A stretch of DNA of 64,000 nucleotides from Streptomyces capillispiralis (GTDB lineage Bacteria > Actinomycetota > Actinomycetes > Streptomycetales > Streptomycetaceae), in contig NZ_VIWV01000001.1 in NCBI RefSeq assembly GCF_007829875.1, positions 3,070,501 to 3,134,500 on the forward strand, given 5' to 3'. Shown one piece after another: positions 8,582 to 16,783 of the stretch. The translations under genes and the position numbers were made by a program. A model generated the notes under the pieces. It worked only from the letters and a program-made list of their open reading frames with translations, was not told the DNA's origin and searched no databases. Positions within the stretch are counted from its first letter, which is position 1, and the number at the start of each line of letters is the position of its first letter.

Positions 8582-8662
8582 GCTCCCGATTCTGCACGAC
8601 GGCTCCCAGAACGCCGTACGCGGTGGACGCCCGCCGGGATCGGTGGGAGGGCTGTACAGCCG

Positions 8663-8681
8663 CTACGCGCGTAGATATGCT
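8663..8681 (+). promoter_or_regulatory. Palindromic operator (site B) and leaderless promoter of deoC
   Basis: CTACGCGCGTAG at 8663-8674, immediately followed by the -10-like TATGCT (8676-8681), then 6 nt, then GTG at 8688. The operator lies about one helical turn nearer the start than at pnp. Confidence 0.7.
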
Positions 8682-8687
8682 CGTCTG

Positions 8688-9647
8688 GTGACCATGCCCA
8701 CCACTGCACCCCACGCTCTCAGCGACGTCACCGCGTCCGACGGCACGCTGCGCCGCTTCCTCCACGGGCTGCCCGGCGTCGACGCGGTCGGCCTGGAGGC
8801 GCGCGCCGCCTCCCTCGGCACCCGTTCGATCAAGACGACCGCGAAGGCGTACGCCATCGACCTCGCCATCTCGATGGTCGACCTGACGACGCTGGAAGGC
8901 GCGGACACCCCGGGCAAGGTCCGGGCGCTCGGCGCGAAGGCGGTCCGCCCCGACCCGACCGACCGCACCACGCCCGCCACGGCCGCGGTCTGCGTCTACC
9001 CCGACATGGTGGCCACGGCCAAGGAGGCCGTCGCCGGTTCCACCGTCAAGGTCGCCTCGGTCGCCACCGCGTTCCCGGCCGGCCGCGCCCCGATCGCGGT
9101 CAAGCTGGCGGACGTCCGCGAGGCCGTCGCCGCCGGTGCGGACGAGATCGACATGGTCATCGACCGCGGGGCGTTCCTCGCGGGGCACTACCTGAAGGTG
9201 TACGACGAGATCACCGCCGTGAAGGAGGCCTGCGGGACGAGCGCCCGCCTCAAGGTCATCTTCGAGACGGGCGAGCTGTCGACGTACGACAACATCCGCC
9301 GGGCGAGCTGGCTCGGCATGCTGGCGGGCGCGGACTTCATCAAGACCTCGACCGGGAAGGTCGCCGTCAACGCGACCCCCGCGAACACGCTCCTGATGCT
9401 GGAGGCGGTCCGCGACTTCCGTGCCCAGACCGGCGTCCAGGTCGGCGTGAAGCCGGCCGGCGGCATCCGCACGTCCAAGGACGCCATCAAGTTCCTGGTC
9501 CTGGTCAACGAGACCGCGGGCGAGGACTGGCTGGACAACCACTGGTTCCGCTTCGGCGCCTCCTCGCTGCTGAACGACCTGCTGATGCAGCGGCAGAAGC
9601 TGGCCACCGGCCGCTACTCCGGCCCTGACTACGTGACGGTGGACTGA
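8688..9647 (+). CDS. deoC: Deoxyribose-phosphate aldolase
   Basis: 319 aa; cleaves 2-deoxyribose-5-phosphate to acetaldehyde and glyceraldehyde-3-phosphate. Family motifs are KVASVATAFPAGRAP, ADEIDMVIDRGAF, LKVIFETGEL and the Schiff-base segment DFIKTSTGK, with the lysine at residue 219 (codon 9342-9344). GTG 8688 is chosen because the promoter geometry points to a leaderless start there; ATG 8694 is a close alternative. The two aldehyde dehydrogenase genes follow with a 6-nt gap and then an 8-nt overlap, so the acetaldehyde product is probably oxidised by the same operon. Confidence 0.95.
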   Translation: MTMPTTAPHALSDVTASDGTLRRFLHGLPGVDAVGLEARAASLGTRSIKTTAKAYAIDLAISMVDLTTLEGADTPGKVRALGAKAVRPDPTDRTTPATAAVCVYPDMVATAKEAVAGSTVKVASVATAFPAGRAPIAVKLADVREAVAAGADEIDMVIDRGAFLAGHYLKVYDEITAVKEACGTSARLKVIFETGELSTYDNIRRASWLGMLAGADFIKTSTGKVAVNATPANTLLMLEAVRDFRAQTGVQVGVKPAGGIRTSKDAIKFLVLVNETAGEDWLDNHWFRFGASSLLNDLLMQRQKLATGRYSGPDYVTVD

Positions 9648-9653
9648 GACCCC

Positions 9654-11105
9654 ATGACCATGGAAAAGCGGACATCCGCATTCGAGTACGCGCCGGCGCC
9701 CGAGTCCCGCGCGATCGTCGACATCGCCCCGTCCTACGGCCTGTTCATCGACGGCGAGTTCACCGAGGCGGCCGACGGCAAGGTCTTCAAGACCGTCTCC
9801 CCCTCCACCGAGGAGGTGCTCGCCGAGGTCGCCGAGGCCGGTGAGGCGGACGTCGACCGGGCGGTGAAGGCCGCCCGCAAGGCGTTCGAGAAGTGGTCGG
9901 CGCTGCCCGGCGCCGAGCGCGCGAAGTACCTCTTCCGCATCGCCCGCATCATCCAGGAGCGCAGCCGCGAACTGGCCGTCCTCGAAACGCTCGACAACGG
10001 CAAGCCGATCAGGGAGACCCGCGACGCGGACCTCCCCCTGGTCGCGGCGCACTTCTTCTACTACGCGGGCTGGGCGGACAAGCTCGACCACGCCGGCTAC
10101 GGCGCCGACCCGCGCCCCCTCGGCGTCGCCGGCCAGGTCATCCCCTGGAATTTCCCGCTCCTGATGCTGGCGTGGAAGATCGCCCCGGCGCTGGCGACGG
10201 GCAACACGGTGGTCCTGAAGCCCGCCGAGACGACCCCGCTCTCCGCGCTCTTCTTCGCGGACGTCTGCCGCCAGGCCGGGCTCCCCAAGGGCGTCGTCAA
10301 CATCATCACCGGCGACGGCCGCGCCGGCGCCGCGCTGATCGCCCACCCCGACGTGAACAAGGTCGCCTTCACCGGCTCCACGGCCGTCGGCAAGGAGATC
10401 GCGCGCACGGTCGCGGGCACCCGCAAGAAGCTGACGCTCGAACTGGGCGGCAAGGGCGCCAACATCGTCTTCGACGACGCGCCGATCGACCAGGCCGTCG
10501 AGGGCATCGTCAACGGCATCTTCTTCAACCAGGGCCAGGTCTGCTGCGCGGGCTCCCGCCTGCTGGTCCAGGAGTCGATCCACGACGAGCTGCTGGACTC
10601 CCTCAAGCGCAGGCTCACCACCCTCCGCCTGGGCGACCCGCTGGACAAGAACACCGACATCGGCGCGATCAACTCCGCCGAGCAGCTGGCCCGGATCACC
10701 GCGCTGGCCGACCTGGGCGAGGCGGAGGGCGCCGAGCGCTGGTCCCCGGCCTGCGACCTCCCGGAGAGCGGCTACTGGTTCGCCCCGACGCTCTTCACGA
10801 ACGTCACCCAGGCGCACACCGTCGCCCGCGACGAGATCTTCGGCCCGGTGCTGTCGGTCCTGACCTTCCGCACCCCCGACGAGGCCGTCGCCAAGGCCAA
10901 CAACACCCCGTACGGCCTGTCGGCGGGCATCTGGACGGAGAAGGGCTCGCGCATCCTGGCGGTCGCGAACAAGCTCCGCGCGGGTGTCGTCTGGTCCAAC
11001 ACGTTCAACAAGTTCGACCCGACGTCGCCGTTCGGCGGCTACAAGGAGTCGGGCTTCGGCCGCGAGGGCGGCCGCCACGGCCTGGAGGCGTACCTCGATG
11101 TCTGA
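9654..11105 (+). CDS. Aldehyde dehydrogenase (catalytic), deoC operon
   Basis: 483 aa, full-length ALDH. Visible are the NAD-binding segment (VIPWNFPLLMLAWKIAPALA), FTGSTAVGKEI, the general-base strand LELGGKGANIVFDDA, and the nucleophile segment NQGQVCCAGSR. By alignment with human ALDH2 the first of the two cysteines, Cys297 (codon 10542-10544), is the catalytic one. The C-terminal EIFGPVLSVLTF and NTFNKFDPTSPFGG are also present. It starts 6 nt after deoC and overlaps the next gene by 8 nt. The likely substrate is acetaldehyde from DeoC, by context. Confidence 0.93.
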   Translation: MTMEKRTSAFEYAPAPESRAIVDIAPSYGLFIDGEFTEAADGKVFKTVSPSTEEVLAEVAEAGEADVDRAVKAARKAFEKWSALPGAERAKYLFRIARIIQERSRELAVLETLDNGKPIRETRDADLPLVAAHFFYYAGWADKLDHAGYGADPRPLGVAGQVIPWNFPLLMLAWKIAPALATGNTVVLKPAETTPLSALFFADVCRQAGLPKGVVNIITGDGRAGAALIAHPDVNKVAFTGSTAVGKEIARTVAGTRKKLTLELGGKGANIVFDDAPIDQAVEGIVNGIFFNQGQVCCAGSRLLVQESIHDELLDSLKRRLTTLRLGDPLDKNTDIGAINSAEQLARITALADLGEAEGAERWSPACDLPESGYWFAPTLFTNVTQAHTVARDEIFGPVLSVLTFRTPDEAVAKANNTPYGLSAGIWTEKGSRILAVANKLRAGVVWSNTFNKFDPTSPFGGYKESGFGREGGRHGLEAYLDV

Positions 11106-11991
11106 TCAGAACCGCCTGAGCGTCTTCAAGACCTACAAGCTGTACGTCGGCGGGAAGTTCCCGCGTTCGGAGAGCGGCCGGGTGTACGAGGTGACCGACT
11201 CCAAGGGCAAGTGGCTGGCGAACGCGCCGTTGTCGTCCCGCAAGGACGCCCGTGACGCGGTGGTCGCCGCGCGCAAGGCGTTCGGCGGCTGGTCCGGGGC
11301 GACGGCGTACAACCGCGGGCAGATCCTCTACCGCGTCGCGGAGATGCTGGAGGGCCGCCGCGACCAGTACGTCGCGGAGGTCGCGGACGCCGAGGGGCTG
11401 TCGAAGTCCAGGGCGGGGCTCCAGGTGGACGCGGCGATCGACCGCTGGGTCTGGTACGCGGGCTGGACGGACAAGATCGCCCAGGTGGTCGGCGGCGGCA
11501 ACCCGGTGGCGGGCCCGTTCTTCAACCTGTCCTCCCCCGAACCGACGGGCGTGGTCGCCGTACTGGCCCCGCAGGAGTCGTCGTTCCTGGGCCTGGTGTC
11601 GGTGGTCGCCCCCGTCGTCGCCACGGGCAACACGGCGGTCGTGGTGGCGTCCGAGAAGGCTCCGCTGCCCGCCCTCTCCCTCGGCGAGGTCCTGGCCACC
11701 TCCGACCTCCCCGGCGGCGTGGTCAACGTCCTCTCCGGCCGTACGGCGGAGATCGCCGCCCCGCTCGCCGCGCACCAGGACGTCAACGCGATCGACCTCG
11801 CGGGCGCGGACGAGGCGCTGGCGAAGGAGCTGGAGATCGCGGCCGCAGACAACCTCAAGCGGGTGCTGCGTCCACAGCCTGTGGACAACTGGTCGGCCGA
11901 TCCGGGAACGGACCGCATGACGGCGTTCCTGGAGACCAAGACGGTCTGGCACCCGACGGGTTCGCTGGGCGCCTCGGGCTCCGCCTACTGA
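11098..11991 (+). CDS. Short, cysteine-free aldehyde-dehydrogenase-like protein
   Basis: 297 aa, starting at ATG 11098 inside the end of the previous gene (ATGTCTGA, 8-nt overlap). It resembles the NAD-binding part of ALDH (YVGGKFPRSESGRVYEV, then PTGVVAVLAPQESSFLGLV and PVVATGNTAVVV). It stops before the catalytic domain and has no cysteine at all, so it cannot act as a normal ALDH. Together with the upstream 483-aa protein it adds up to the layout of two-domain ALDH16-type enzymes, whose second domain is truncated. I infer a structural or regulatory partner subunit, not decay, because the frame is intact and coupled. Confidence 0.82.
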   Translation: MSDQNRLSVFKTYKLYVGGKFPRSESGRVYEVTDSKGKWLANAPLSSRKDARDAVVAARKAFGGWSGATAYNRGQILYRVAEMLEGRRDQYVAEVADAEGLSKSRAGLQVDAAIDRWVWYAGWTDKIAQVVGGGNPVAGPFFNLSSPEPTGVVAVLAPQESSFLGLVSVVAPVVATGNTAVVVASEKAPLPALSLGEVLATSDLPGGVVNVLSGRTAEIAAPLAAHQDVNAIDLAGADEALAKELEIAAADNLKRVLRPQPVDNWSADPGTDRMTAFLETKTVWHPTGSLGASGSAY

Positions 11992-12008
11992 CCGGCCCCC
12001 CATGACCG

Positions 12009-12050
12009 GAGCGCCGCACTCCGCCACCGTCCGGGCGGGGTGCGGCGCTC
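12009..12050 (+). terminator. Terminator of the deoC-ALDH operon
   Basis: Long hairpin with outer 10-bp arms GAGCGCCGCA/TGCGGCGCTC. The inner part extends the stem to about 19 bp with one wobble pair. It lies 18 nt past the stop at 11991, in the gap between convergent genes. Confidence 0.8.
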
Positions 12051-12066
12051 TGCCGTGCGCCGGACG

Positions 12067-12396
12067 TCAGCGGACCGGCAGGCTCGTCACCGAGCCGACC
12101 ACCGGAACGCCGCCGACCGACGGCGCCTGCGCGACCGGCCCGGTCACCGCCCGCGAGTCCACCGGCCGGAAGTCGGCGACCTGGGTGCCGACGCCGTTGT
12201 CGAGCGGGTCCACGCCCGTACCGGCGAGCGGATTGGGCTTGAGGTCCGCGACCGTGCCCACGACCTGGCCGGCGCTGTCGGGCAGCACGTCCGCCTCCGC
12301 GGCCGTCGCCCCGGCGCCGAGCGCCGCTCCCGCGGTCGCGAGCACGGCCAGCGCGCGTCGGGCGGCCGGAGTCCTGGGTGCCTTGTGTCGGGCCAT
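12067..12396 (-). CDS. Small secreted protein
   Basis: 109 aa. A basic N-terminus (MARHKAPRTPAARR) leads into an Ala/Leu/Gly core ending near ATAAEADV, a Sec signal peptide. The mature part is about 75 residues, rich in Val/Gly/Pro/Asp, with no cysteine and no domain that I recognise. AGGTGG precedes the ATG at 12396; longer readings to 12843 are antisense to the next gene. Similar in kind to the small secreted protein at 18507-18851. Confidence 0.65.
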   Translation of the reverse strand: MARHKAPRTPAARRALAVLATAGAALGAGATAAEADVLPDSAGQVVGTVADLKPNPLAGTGVDPLDNGVGTQVADFRPVDSRAVTGPVAQAPSVGGVPVVGSVTSLPVR

Positions 12397-12524
12397 CGCT
12401 GTGCCACCTGTCGCCTTCACTGGGTGATCGGATCGACGCGAAGAGTAGTGGAGATGTGACGCGCGCTTCAAAGCCGCACCGCGGGGTCGTACGCCACCCG
12501 AACGATGCCTCACACTGGTGTCCC

Positions 12525-13184
12525 GTGAGTTCCCAGTCGCCCATATCCGCGCGAGTCGTGCTGCTCTGCGGCCCCTCCGGCTCCGGCAAGTCCCTCCTCG
12601 CGGCCCGCTCCGGCCTCCCGGTGCTGCGCCTCGACGACTTCTACAAGGAGGGCGACGACCCGACGCTGCCGCTGGTGGCGGGCACCTCCGACATCGACTG
12701 GGACCACCCGGGCTCCTGGGACGCCGACACCGCTGTCGCCGCCATCGACCGGCTGTGCCGCACGCGTCGCACACAGGTGCCCGTCTACGACATCTCCCTG
12801 AGCGCCCGCACCGGCGAGGGGACCGTCGACATCGGCGGGACACCGCTGTTCATCGCGGAGGGCATCTTCGCCGCGGAGATCGTCACCCGCTGCCGTGAAC
12901 TGGGGCTGCTGGCGGACGCGCTGTGCCTGAGCCGCGGCCCGGTGCGCACCTTCCGCCGGCGCTTCCTGCGGGACCTGAAGGAGAGCCGCAAGTCGGTGCC
13001 GTTCCTGCTGCGGCGCGGCTGGCGGCTGATGCGGCTGGAGCGGTCGATCGTCGCCCGCCAGACGGCGCTGGGCGCGTACGCCTGCGACCGGGACGAAGCG
13101 CTGGGCCGGCTCGCCAGGGCGGCGGTCGCCGGACGGACGGCGACGGGCACGAGCACGAGCACGAGCACGAGCACGCCGGCCTAG
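12525..13184 (+). CDS. Uridine kinase-like P-loop protein
   Basis: 219 aa. Starting at GTG 12525, the Walker A motif GPSGSGKS is near residue 17. VLRLDDFYKEGDD matches the uridine/phosphoribulokinase-type substrate loop and WDHPGSWD the segment after it. This would phosphorylate uridine/cytidine or a related small molecule. The C-terminus is a simple repeat, four tandem copies of GCACGA (13147-13170) encoding TSTSTS before the stop; slippage there would change only the tail. Divergent from the secreted protein at 12396. No SD sequence is obvious. Confidence 0.8.
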   Translation: MSSQSPISARVVLLCGPSGSGKSLLAARSGLPVLRLDDFYKEGDDPTLPLVAGTSDIDWDHPGSWDADTAVAAIDRLCRTRRTQVPVYDISLSARTGEGTVDIGGTPLFIAEGIFAAEIVTRCRELGLLADALCLSRGPVRTFRRRFLRDLKESRKSVPFLLRRGWRLMRLERSIVARQTALGAYACDRDEALGRLARAAVAGRTATGTSTSTSTSTPA

Positions 13185-13222
13185 CGGAGTTCCGAGGCGC
13201 GGGGAGTCCACGCACACGAAAG

Positions 13223-13259
13223 GCGGGACTGGGCGGGCCCCCCGGCCCTCCAGTCCCGC
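13223..13259 (+). terminator. Terminator of the uridine kinase-like gene
   Basis: Arms GCGGGACTGG (13223-13232) and CCAGTCCCGC (13250-13259), perfect 10 bp, with a GC-rich interior, 38 nt after the stop. Confidence 0.7.
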
Positions 13260-13264
13260 TGTTT

Positions 13265-13532
13265 CGCACTCCCCCGTGATCCCCGTGTCCCCAGAGGTCC
13301 CCCGTGACCCCCTTGTGCTCCCCCTTTTTGTTCCCCCGCCGGTTCCCCCGTCGGTCCCCCATGAGTTCCCCATGGGTTCCCGGCGGATTCCCCGGCGGAT
13401 TCCCCCGTCGGTCCCCCACCCGTGACGGTGACGCCCCCCGGCGTCCCGTCGGTTCCCCCGTGGCCCCGGTCTCCCGGGTCCCCCGATCCCTCGGTTCCCC
13501 GATCCCCCCGGGTCCCCGTTTCCCCCGTACCT
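13265..13532 (-). repeat. G-tract array between the uridine kinase-like gene and sigQ
   Basis: About 270 bp in which runs of 3-6 C (G on the minus strand) recur roughly every 10-15 nt, with short spacers such as GTT, GAT and GTCGGT. A 17-bp direct repeat CCCCCGTCGGTCCCCCA occurs at 13345-13361 and 13402-13418. No credible gene is present in either strand. On the minus strand the run lies directly after the sigQ stop, so a sigQ transcript would carry many G-tracts able in principle to form quadruplexes. Confidence 0.65.
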
Positions 13533-14267
13533 TCAGGCGACGAGCTCCCCGAAGGCGTCCTCCTCGTCACGGCCGAAGCTGAGGACCTCGTCCTCACGCA
13601 GCCGGCGGAGCGACCGCCAGATGCTGGACTTCACCGTGCCGACACTGATGCCGAGGATGTCCGCGATCTCCGGGTCCGTGCGGCCCTCGTAGTAGCGCAG
13701 GACCAGCATGGTGCGCTGGAGTTCGGGCAGCCGGGCCAGCGCCTGCCACAGGACCGCGCGCAGTTCGGTGCCGCGCATCGCGTCCGTGTCACCGGCCGTC
13801 TCCGGCAGCTCCTCGGTCGGGTACTCGTTCAGCTTGCGGCGGCGCCACGCGCTGATGTGCAGGTTGGTCATGGTCCGGCGGAGGTAGCCGCCGACCGCCG
13901 CCTTGTCGCTGATCCGGTCCCACGCCCGGTAGGTCGAGAACAGCGCGCTCTGCAGCAGGTCCTCGGCCTCGAAACGGTCGCCGGTCAGGTGGTAGGCGGT
14001 GGCGTACAGGGAGGCGCGGCGCTCCCGGACGTAGGCGGTGAACTCCACCTCCGTCAGCGAGCCGCGCTCCCCCGGGTCCTCCCCGTACGCGTTCCCCCCG
14101 GTCTCCCCCTTGGGTGCGTCAACCACCGTCATGATCGTGGTGTGCTGACGCCCGGTGCCGCGGGCGCACCCCCGCATGCCCGCCGCACCGGACTTCTCGG
14201 AACCCCGGTGCACGTCGTGCAGACGCGTGATCACTGCGCTGGTGCTGGTGCCGTGCAGCGTGTTCAT
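13533..14267 (-). CDS. sigQ: ECF-type sigma factor SigQ
   Basis: 244 aa, SigE-family RNA polymerase sigma factor. Region 2 is ERRASLYATAYHLTGDRFEA through YLRRTMTNLHISAWRRRKL. Region 4 is ALARLPELQRTMLVLRYYEG through ISVGTVKSSIWRSLRRLRE. It is divergent from afsQ1-afsQ2, the arrangement known in S. coelicolor, where SigQ and AfsQ1/Q2 together affect antibiotic production in a nitrogen-dependent way. ATG 14267 (MNTLHGTSTSAVITRL) follows a G-rich stretch; ATG 14126 is an alternative. The AfsQ1-type box about 100 bp upstream suggests direct control by AfsQ1. Confidence 0.88.
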   Translation of the reverse strand: MNTLHGTSTSAVITRLHDVHRGSEKSGAAGMRGCARGTGRQHTTIMTVVDAPKGETGGNAYGEDPGERGSLTEVEFTAYVRERRASLYATAYHLTGDRFEAEDLLQSALFSTYRAWDRISDKAAVGGYLRRTMTNLHISAWRRRKLNEYPTEELPETAGDTDAMRGTELRAVLWQALARLPELQRTMLVLRYYEGRTDPEIADILGISVGTVKSSIWRSLRRLREDEVLSFGRDEEDAFGELVA

Positions 14268-14364
14268 CTCGCGCCCCCCGTCGTGGACTTCCGGTGTTCG
14301 GTCCTGCTGTTGTGCTCGTGCCGAAAAGCTTGCCGGGGGACCTTCATGGCCGTGTCCGCCGACT

Positions 14365-14380
14365 GTCACAGACCTGTCAC
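14365..14380. promoter_or_regulatory. AfsQ1 binding box in the sigQ/afsQ1 intergenic region
   Basis: GTCAC-AGACCT-GTCAC exactly fits the reported AfsQ1 consensus GTnAC-N6-GTnAC. It lies between the divergent sigQ and afsQ1 starts. Confidence 0.75.
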
Positions 14381-14492
14381 AGGGGCCGGGCACGGCGGGA
14401 ACACAGATCCTTCACAGGAGTCGGTGCACGTAGCGCCACGTATGCGGGCCCAATGGGCATCTGTCGTCCACGGGTCGAACAGGGAGCCCTCC

Positions 14493-15188
14493 ATGGGCCA
14501 GAATGAGCCCGTGCCTTCCCTGTTGCTGATCGAGGACGACGACGCCATCCGCACGGCCCTGGAGCTCTCTCTGACGCGCCAGGGCCACCGGGTGGCGACC
14601 GCTGCCAGCGGTGAGGACGGTCTGAAGCTGCTGCGCGAGCAGCGGCCGGATCTGATCGTGCTGGATGTGATGCTGCCCGGCATCGACGGGTTCGAGGTGT
14701 GCCGGCGCATCCGGCGCACGGACCAGTTGCCGATCATCCTGCTGACCGCCCGCAATGACGACATCGACGTCGTGGTCGGCCTGGAGTCCGGCGCCGACGA
14801 CTACGTCGTCAAGCCGGTGCAGGGCCGGGTGCTGGACGCCCGGATCCGGGCGGTGCTGCGGCGCGGGGAGCGGGAGTCCAGCGACTCGGCGACCTTCGGC
14901 AGCCTGGTCATCGACCGTGCGGCGATGACGGTGACGAAGAACGGCGAGGACCTCCAGCTGACGCCGACCGAACTGCGGCTGCTGTTGGAGCTGAGCCGGC
15001 GGCCGGGCCAGGCGCTGTCCCGGCAGCAGTTGCTGCGGCTGGTGTGGGAGCACGACTACCTGGGCGACTCCCGGCTGGTGGACGCCTGTGTCCAGCGGCT
15101 GCGCGCCAAGGTCGAGGACGTGCCGTCGTCCCCGACGCTGATCCGTACCGTGCGCGGTGTCGGCTACCGGCTGGACCCGCCTCAGTGA
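14493..15188 (+). CDS. afsQ1: Two-component response regulator AfsQ1
   Basis: 231 aa from ATG 14493, or 225 aa from GTG 14511, which gives the published AfsQ1 length. ATG 14493 is preferred for its AGGGAG six bases upstream. The receiver domain has the acidic pocket IEDDD, phospho-acceptor VLDVMLPGIDGFEV, switch LLTARND and KPVQ. The C-terminal winged-helix DNA-binding domain (LTPTELRLLLELSRRPGQAL through TVRGVGYRLDPPQ) makes it OmpR/PhoB type. The stop overlaps the afsQ2 GTG start by 4 nt. Confidence 0.95.
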   Translation: MGQNEPVPSLLLIEDDDAIRTALELSLTRQGHRVATAASGEDGLKLLREQRPDLIVLDVMLPGIDGFEVCRRIRRTDQLPIILLTARNDDIDVVVGLESGADDYVVKPVQGRVLDARIRAVLRRGERESSDSATFGSLVIDRAAMTVTKNGEDLQLTPTELRLLLELSRRPGQALSRQQLLRLVWEHDYLGDSRLVDACVQRLRAKVEDVPSSPTLIRTVRGVGYRLDPPQ

Positions 15189-16783
15189 CCGAGGAGCACC
15201 AAGGGGGGAGCCGCGGCTGGTCCGCGGCACGCAAGGGAGTCTGGTCACGGCTGCGCTTCACCAGCCTGCGGCTGCGGCTGGTGGTGGTGTTCGGGCTGGT
15301 CGCGCTCACCGCCGCGGTGTCCGCGTCCGGCATCGCGTACTGGCTGAACCGCGAGTCCGTGCTGACCCGTGCGCAGGACGCGGTGCTGCGCGACTTCGAG
15401 CAGGAGATGCGCAACCGGGCGGGCGCGCTGCCCGAGCACCCCACACAGGACGAACTGCAGCGCACTGCGGGCCAGATGGCGAACAGCGGGCAGCGCTTCA
15501 CCGTGCTGCTGGTCGCCGAGGACCCGGACGGGCGGACCGTCTACGGCGGTTCGGGCGGGCTGAGCGGCTTCTCGCTGCGGGACGTGCCGGCCTCGCTGCG
15601 CGAGGCGGTCACCGAGCGGCAGAAGGTCACCTCGGCGAACAAGTACCCGCACCACCTGTACTGGCAGCGGATCGTCGACGGCGACACCCCGTACCTGGTG
15701 GCGGGGACCCGGATGATCGGCGGCGGGCCGACCGGCTACATGCTGAAGTCGCTGGAGCCGGAGGCCAAGGACCTCAACTCGCTGGCCTGGTCGCTGGGCA
15801 TCGCCACCGGGCTGGCGCTGATCGGTTCCGCGCTGCTCGCGCACGCCGCCGCCACGACGGTGCTGAAGCCGGTGCAGCGGCTCGGCGTGGCCGCCCGGCG
15901 GCTCGGCGAGGGCAAGCTGGACACCCGGCTGAGGGTGTCGGGCACCGACGAACTGGCGGATCTGTCGCGGACGTTCAACAAGGCGGCGGAGGCGCTGGAG
16001 AAGCGGGTGGCCGACATGGCGGCGCGGGACGAGGCGTCCCGCCGGTTCGTGGCGGACATGAGCCATGAGCTGCGGACGCCGCTGACCGCGATCACCGCCG
16101 TGACCGAGGTCCTGGAGGAGGAGCTGGAGTCCGAGGGCGGCGGCGGCATGGACCCGATGATCGAGCCCGCCGTGCGGCTGGTGGTGAGCGAGACCCGCCG
16201 GCTGAACGACCTGGTGGAGAACCTGATGGAGGTCACCCGCTTCGACGCGGGCACGGCCCGCCTGGTCCTCGACGACGTCGACATAGCCGACCAGATCACC
16301 GCCTGCATCGACGCGCGTGCCTGGCTGGACGCGGTCGAGCTGGACGCCGAGCGCGGCATCCACGCCCGGATCGACCCGCGCCGGCTGGACGTGATCCTGG
16401 CCAACCTGATCGGCAACGCGCTCAAGCACGGCGGTTCGCCGGTGCGGGTGGCGGTGCGCGAGGAGGACACCGAGGGGGACGGGGGCGTGGTGGTCATCGA
16501 GGTGCGGGACCACGGGCCGGGCATCCCCGAGGAGGTCCTGCCGCACGTCTTCGACCGCTTCTACAAGGCCAGCGCCTCCCGGCCGCGCTCCGAGGGCAGC
16601 GGTCTGGGCCTGTCCATCGCGCTGGAGAACGCCCACATCCACGGCGGTGGGATCACCGCGGCCAACTCCCCCGAGGGCGGCGCCGTGTTCACGCTGCGAC
16701 TGCCGCGGGACGTGTCCGCGCAGAGCCCCGCGGAGCGGACCGGAGACGCCGGGGGCGAAGGCGCCGAGGGGGACGCCCGATGA
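15185..16783 (+). CDS. afsQ2: Sensor histidine kinase AfsQ2
   Basis: 532 aa, GTG start in a GTGA overlap with afsQ1. Membrane helices lie at about residues 31-53 and 198-225, enclosing a sensor region of about 145 residues outside the cell. A HAMP linker follows (KPVQRLGVAARRLGEGKLDT), then the phospho-acceptor DMSHELRTPLTAI with His294. The ATPase boxes are NLIGNALKHG (N), DHGPGIPEE (G1), FDRFYKA (F) and EGSGLGLSIA (G2). It phosphorylates AfsQ1. The next gene, a lipoprotein, overlaps its stop by 4 nt. Confidence 0.95.
   Translation: MTEEHQGGSRGWSAARKGVWSRLRFTSLRLRLVVVFGLVALTAAVSASGIAYWLNRESVLTRAQDAVLRDFEQEMRNRAGALPEHPTQDELQRTAGQMANSGQRFTVLLVAEDPDGRTVYGGSGGLSGFSLRDVPASLREAVTERQKVTSANKYPHHLYWQRIVDGDTPYLVAGTRMIGGGPTGYMLKSLEPEAKDLNSLAWSLGIATGLALIGSALLAHAAATTVLKPVQRLGVAARRLGEGKLDTRLRVSGTDELADLSRTFNKAAEALEKRVADMAARDEASRRFVADMSHELRTPLTAITAVTEVLEEELESEGGGGMDPMIEPAVRLVVSETRRLNDLVENLMEVTRFDAGTARLVLDDVDIADQITACIDARAWLDAVELDAERGIHARIDPRRLDVILANLIGNALKHGGSPVRVAVREEDTEGDGGVVVIEVRDHGPGIPEEVLPHVFDRFYKASASRPRSEGSGLGLSIALENAHIHGGGITAANSPEGGAVFTLRLPRDVSAQSPAERTGDAGGEGAEGDAR

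Noticed and set aside
8103-11078. Minus-strand frame of 991 codons across deoC and ALDH
   Set aside because: Same high-GC antisense effect; no domain, and the plus-strand genes have catalytic motifs and operon structure.
11098-11991. The short ALDH-like gene as a pseudogene
   Set aside because: The frame is intact, starts in an 8-nt coupled overlap, and ends before a single clean operon terminator. The absence of all cysteines looks like adaptation more than decay.
12525-13184. GCACGA hexamer repeat as a phase-variation switch
   Set aside because: The unit is 6 bp, so gain or loss keeps the frame, and it lies in the last codons where only a Thr-Ser tail would change.
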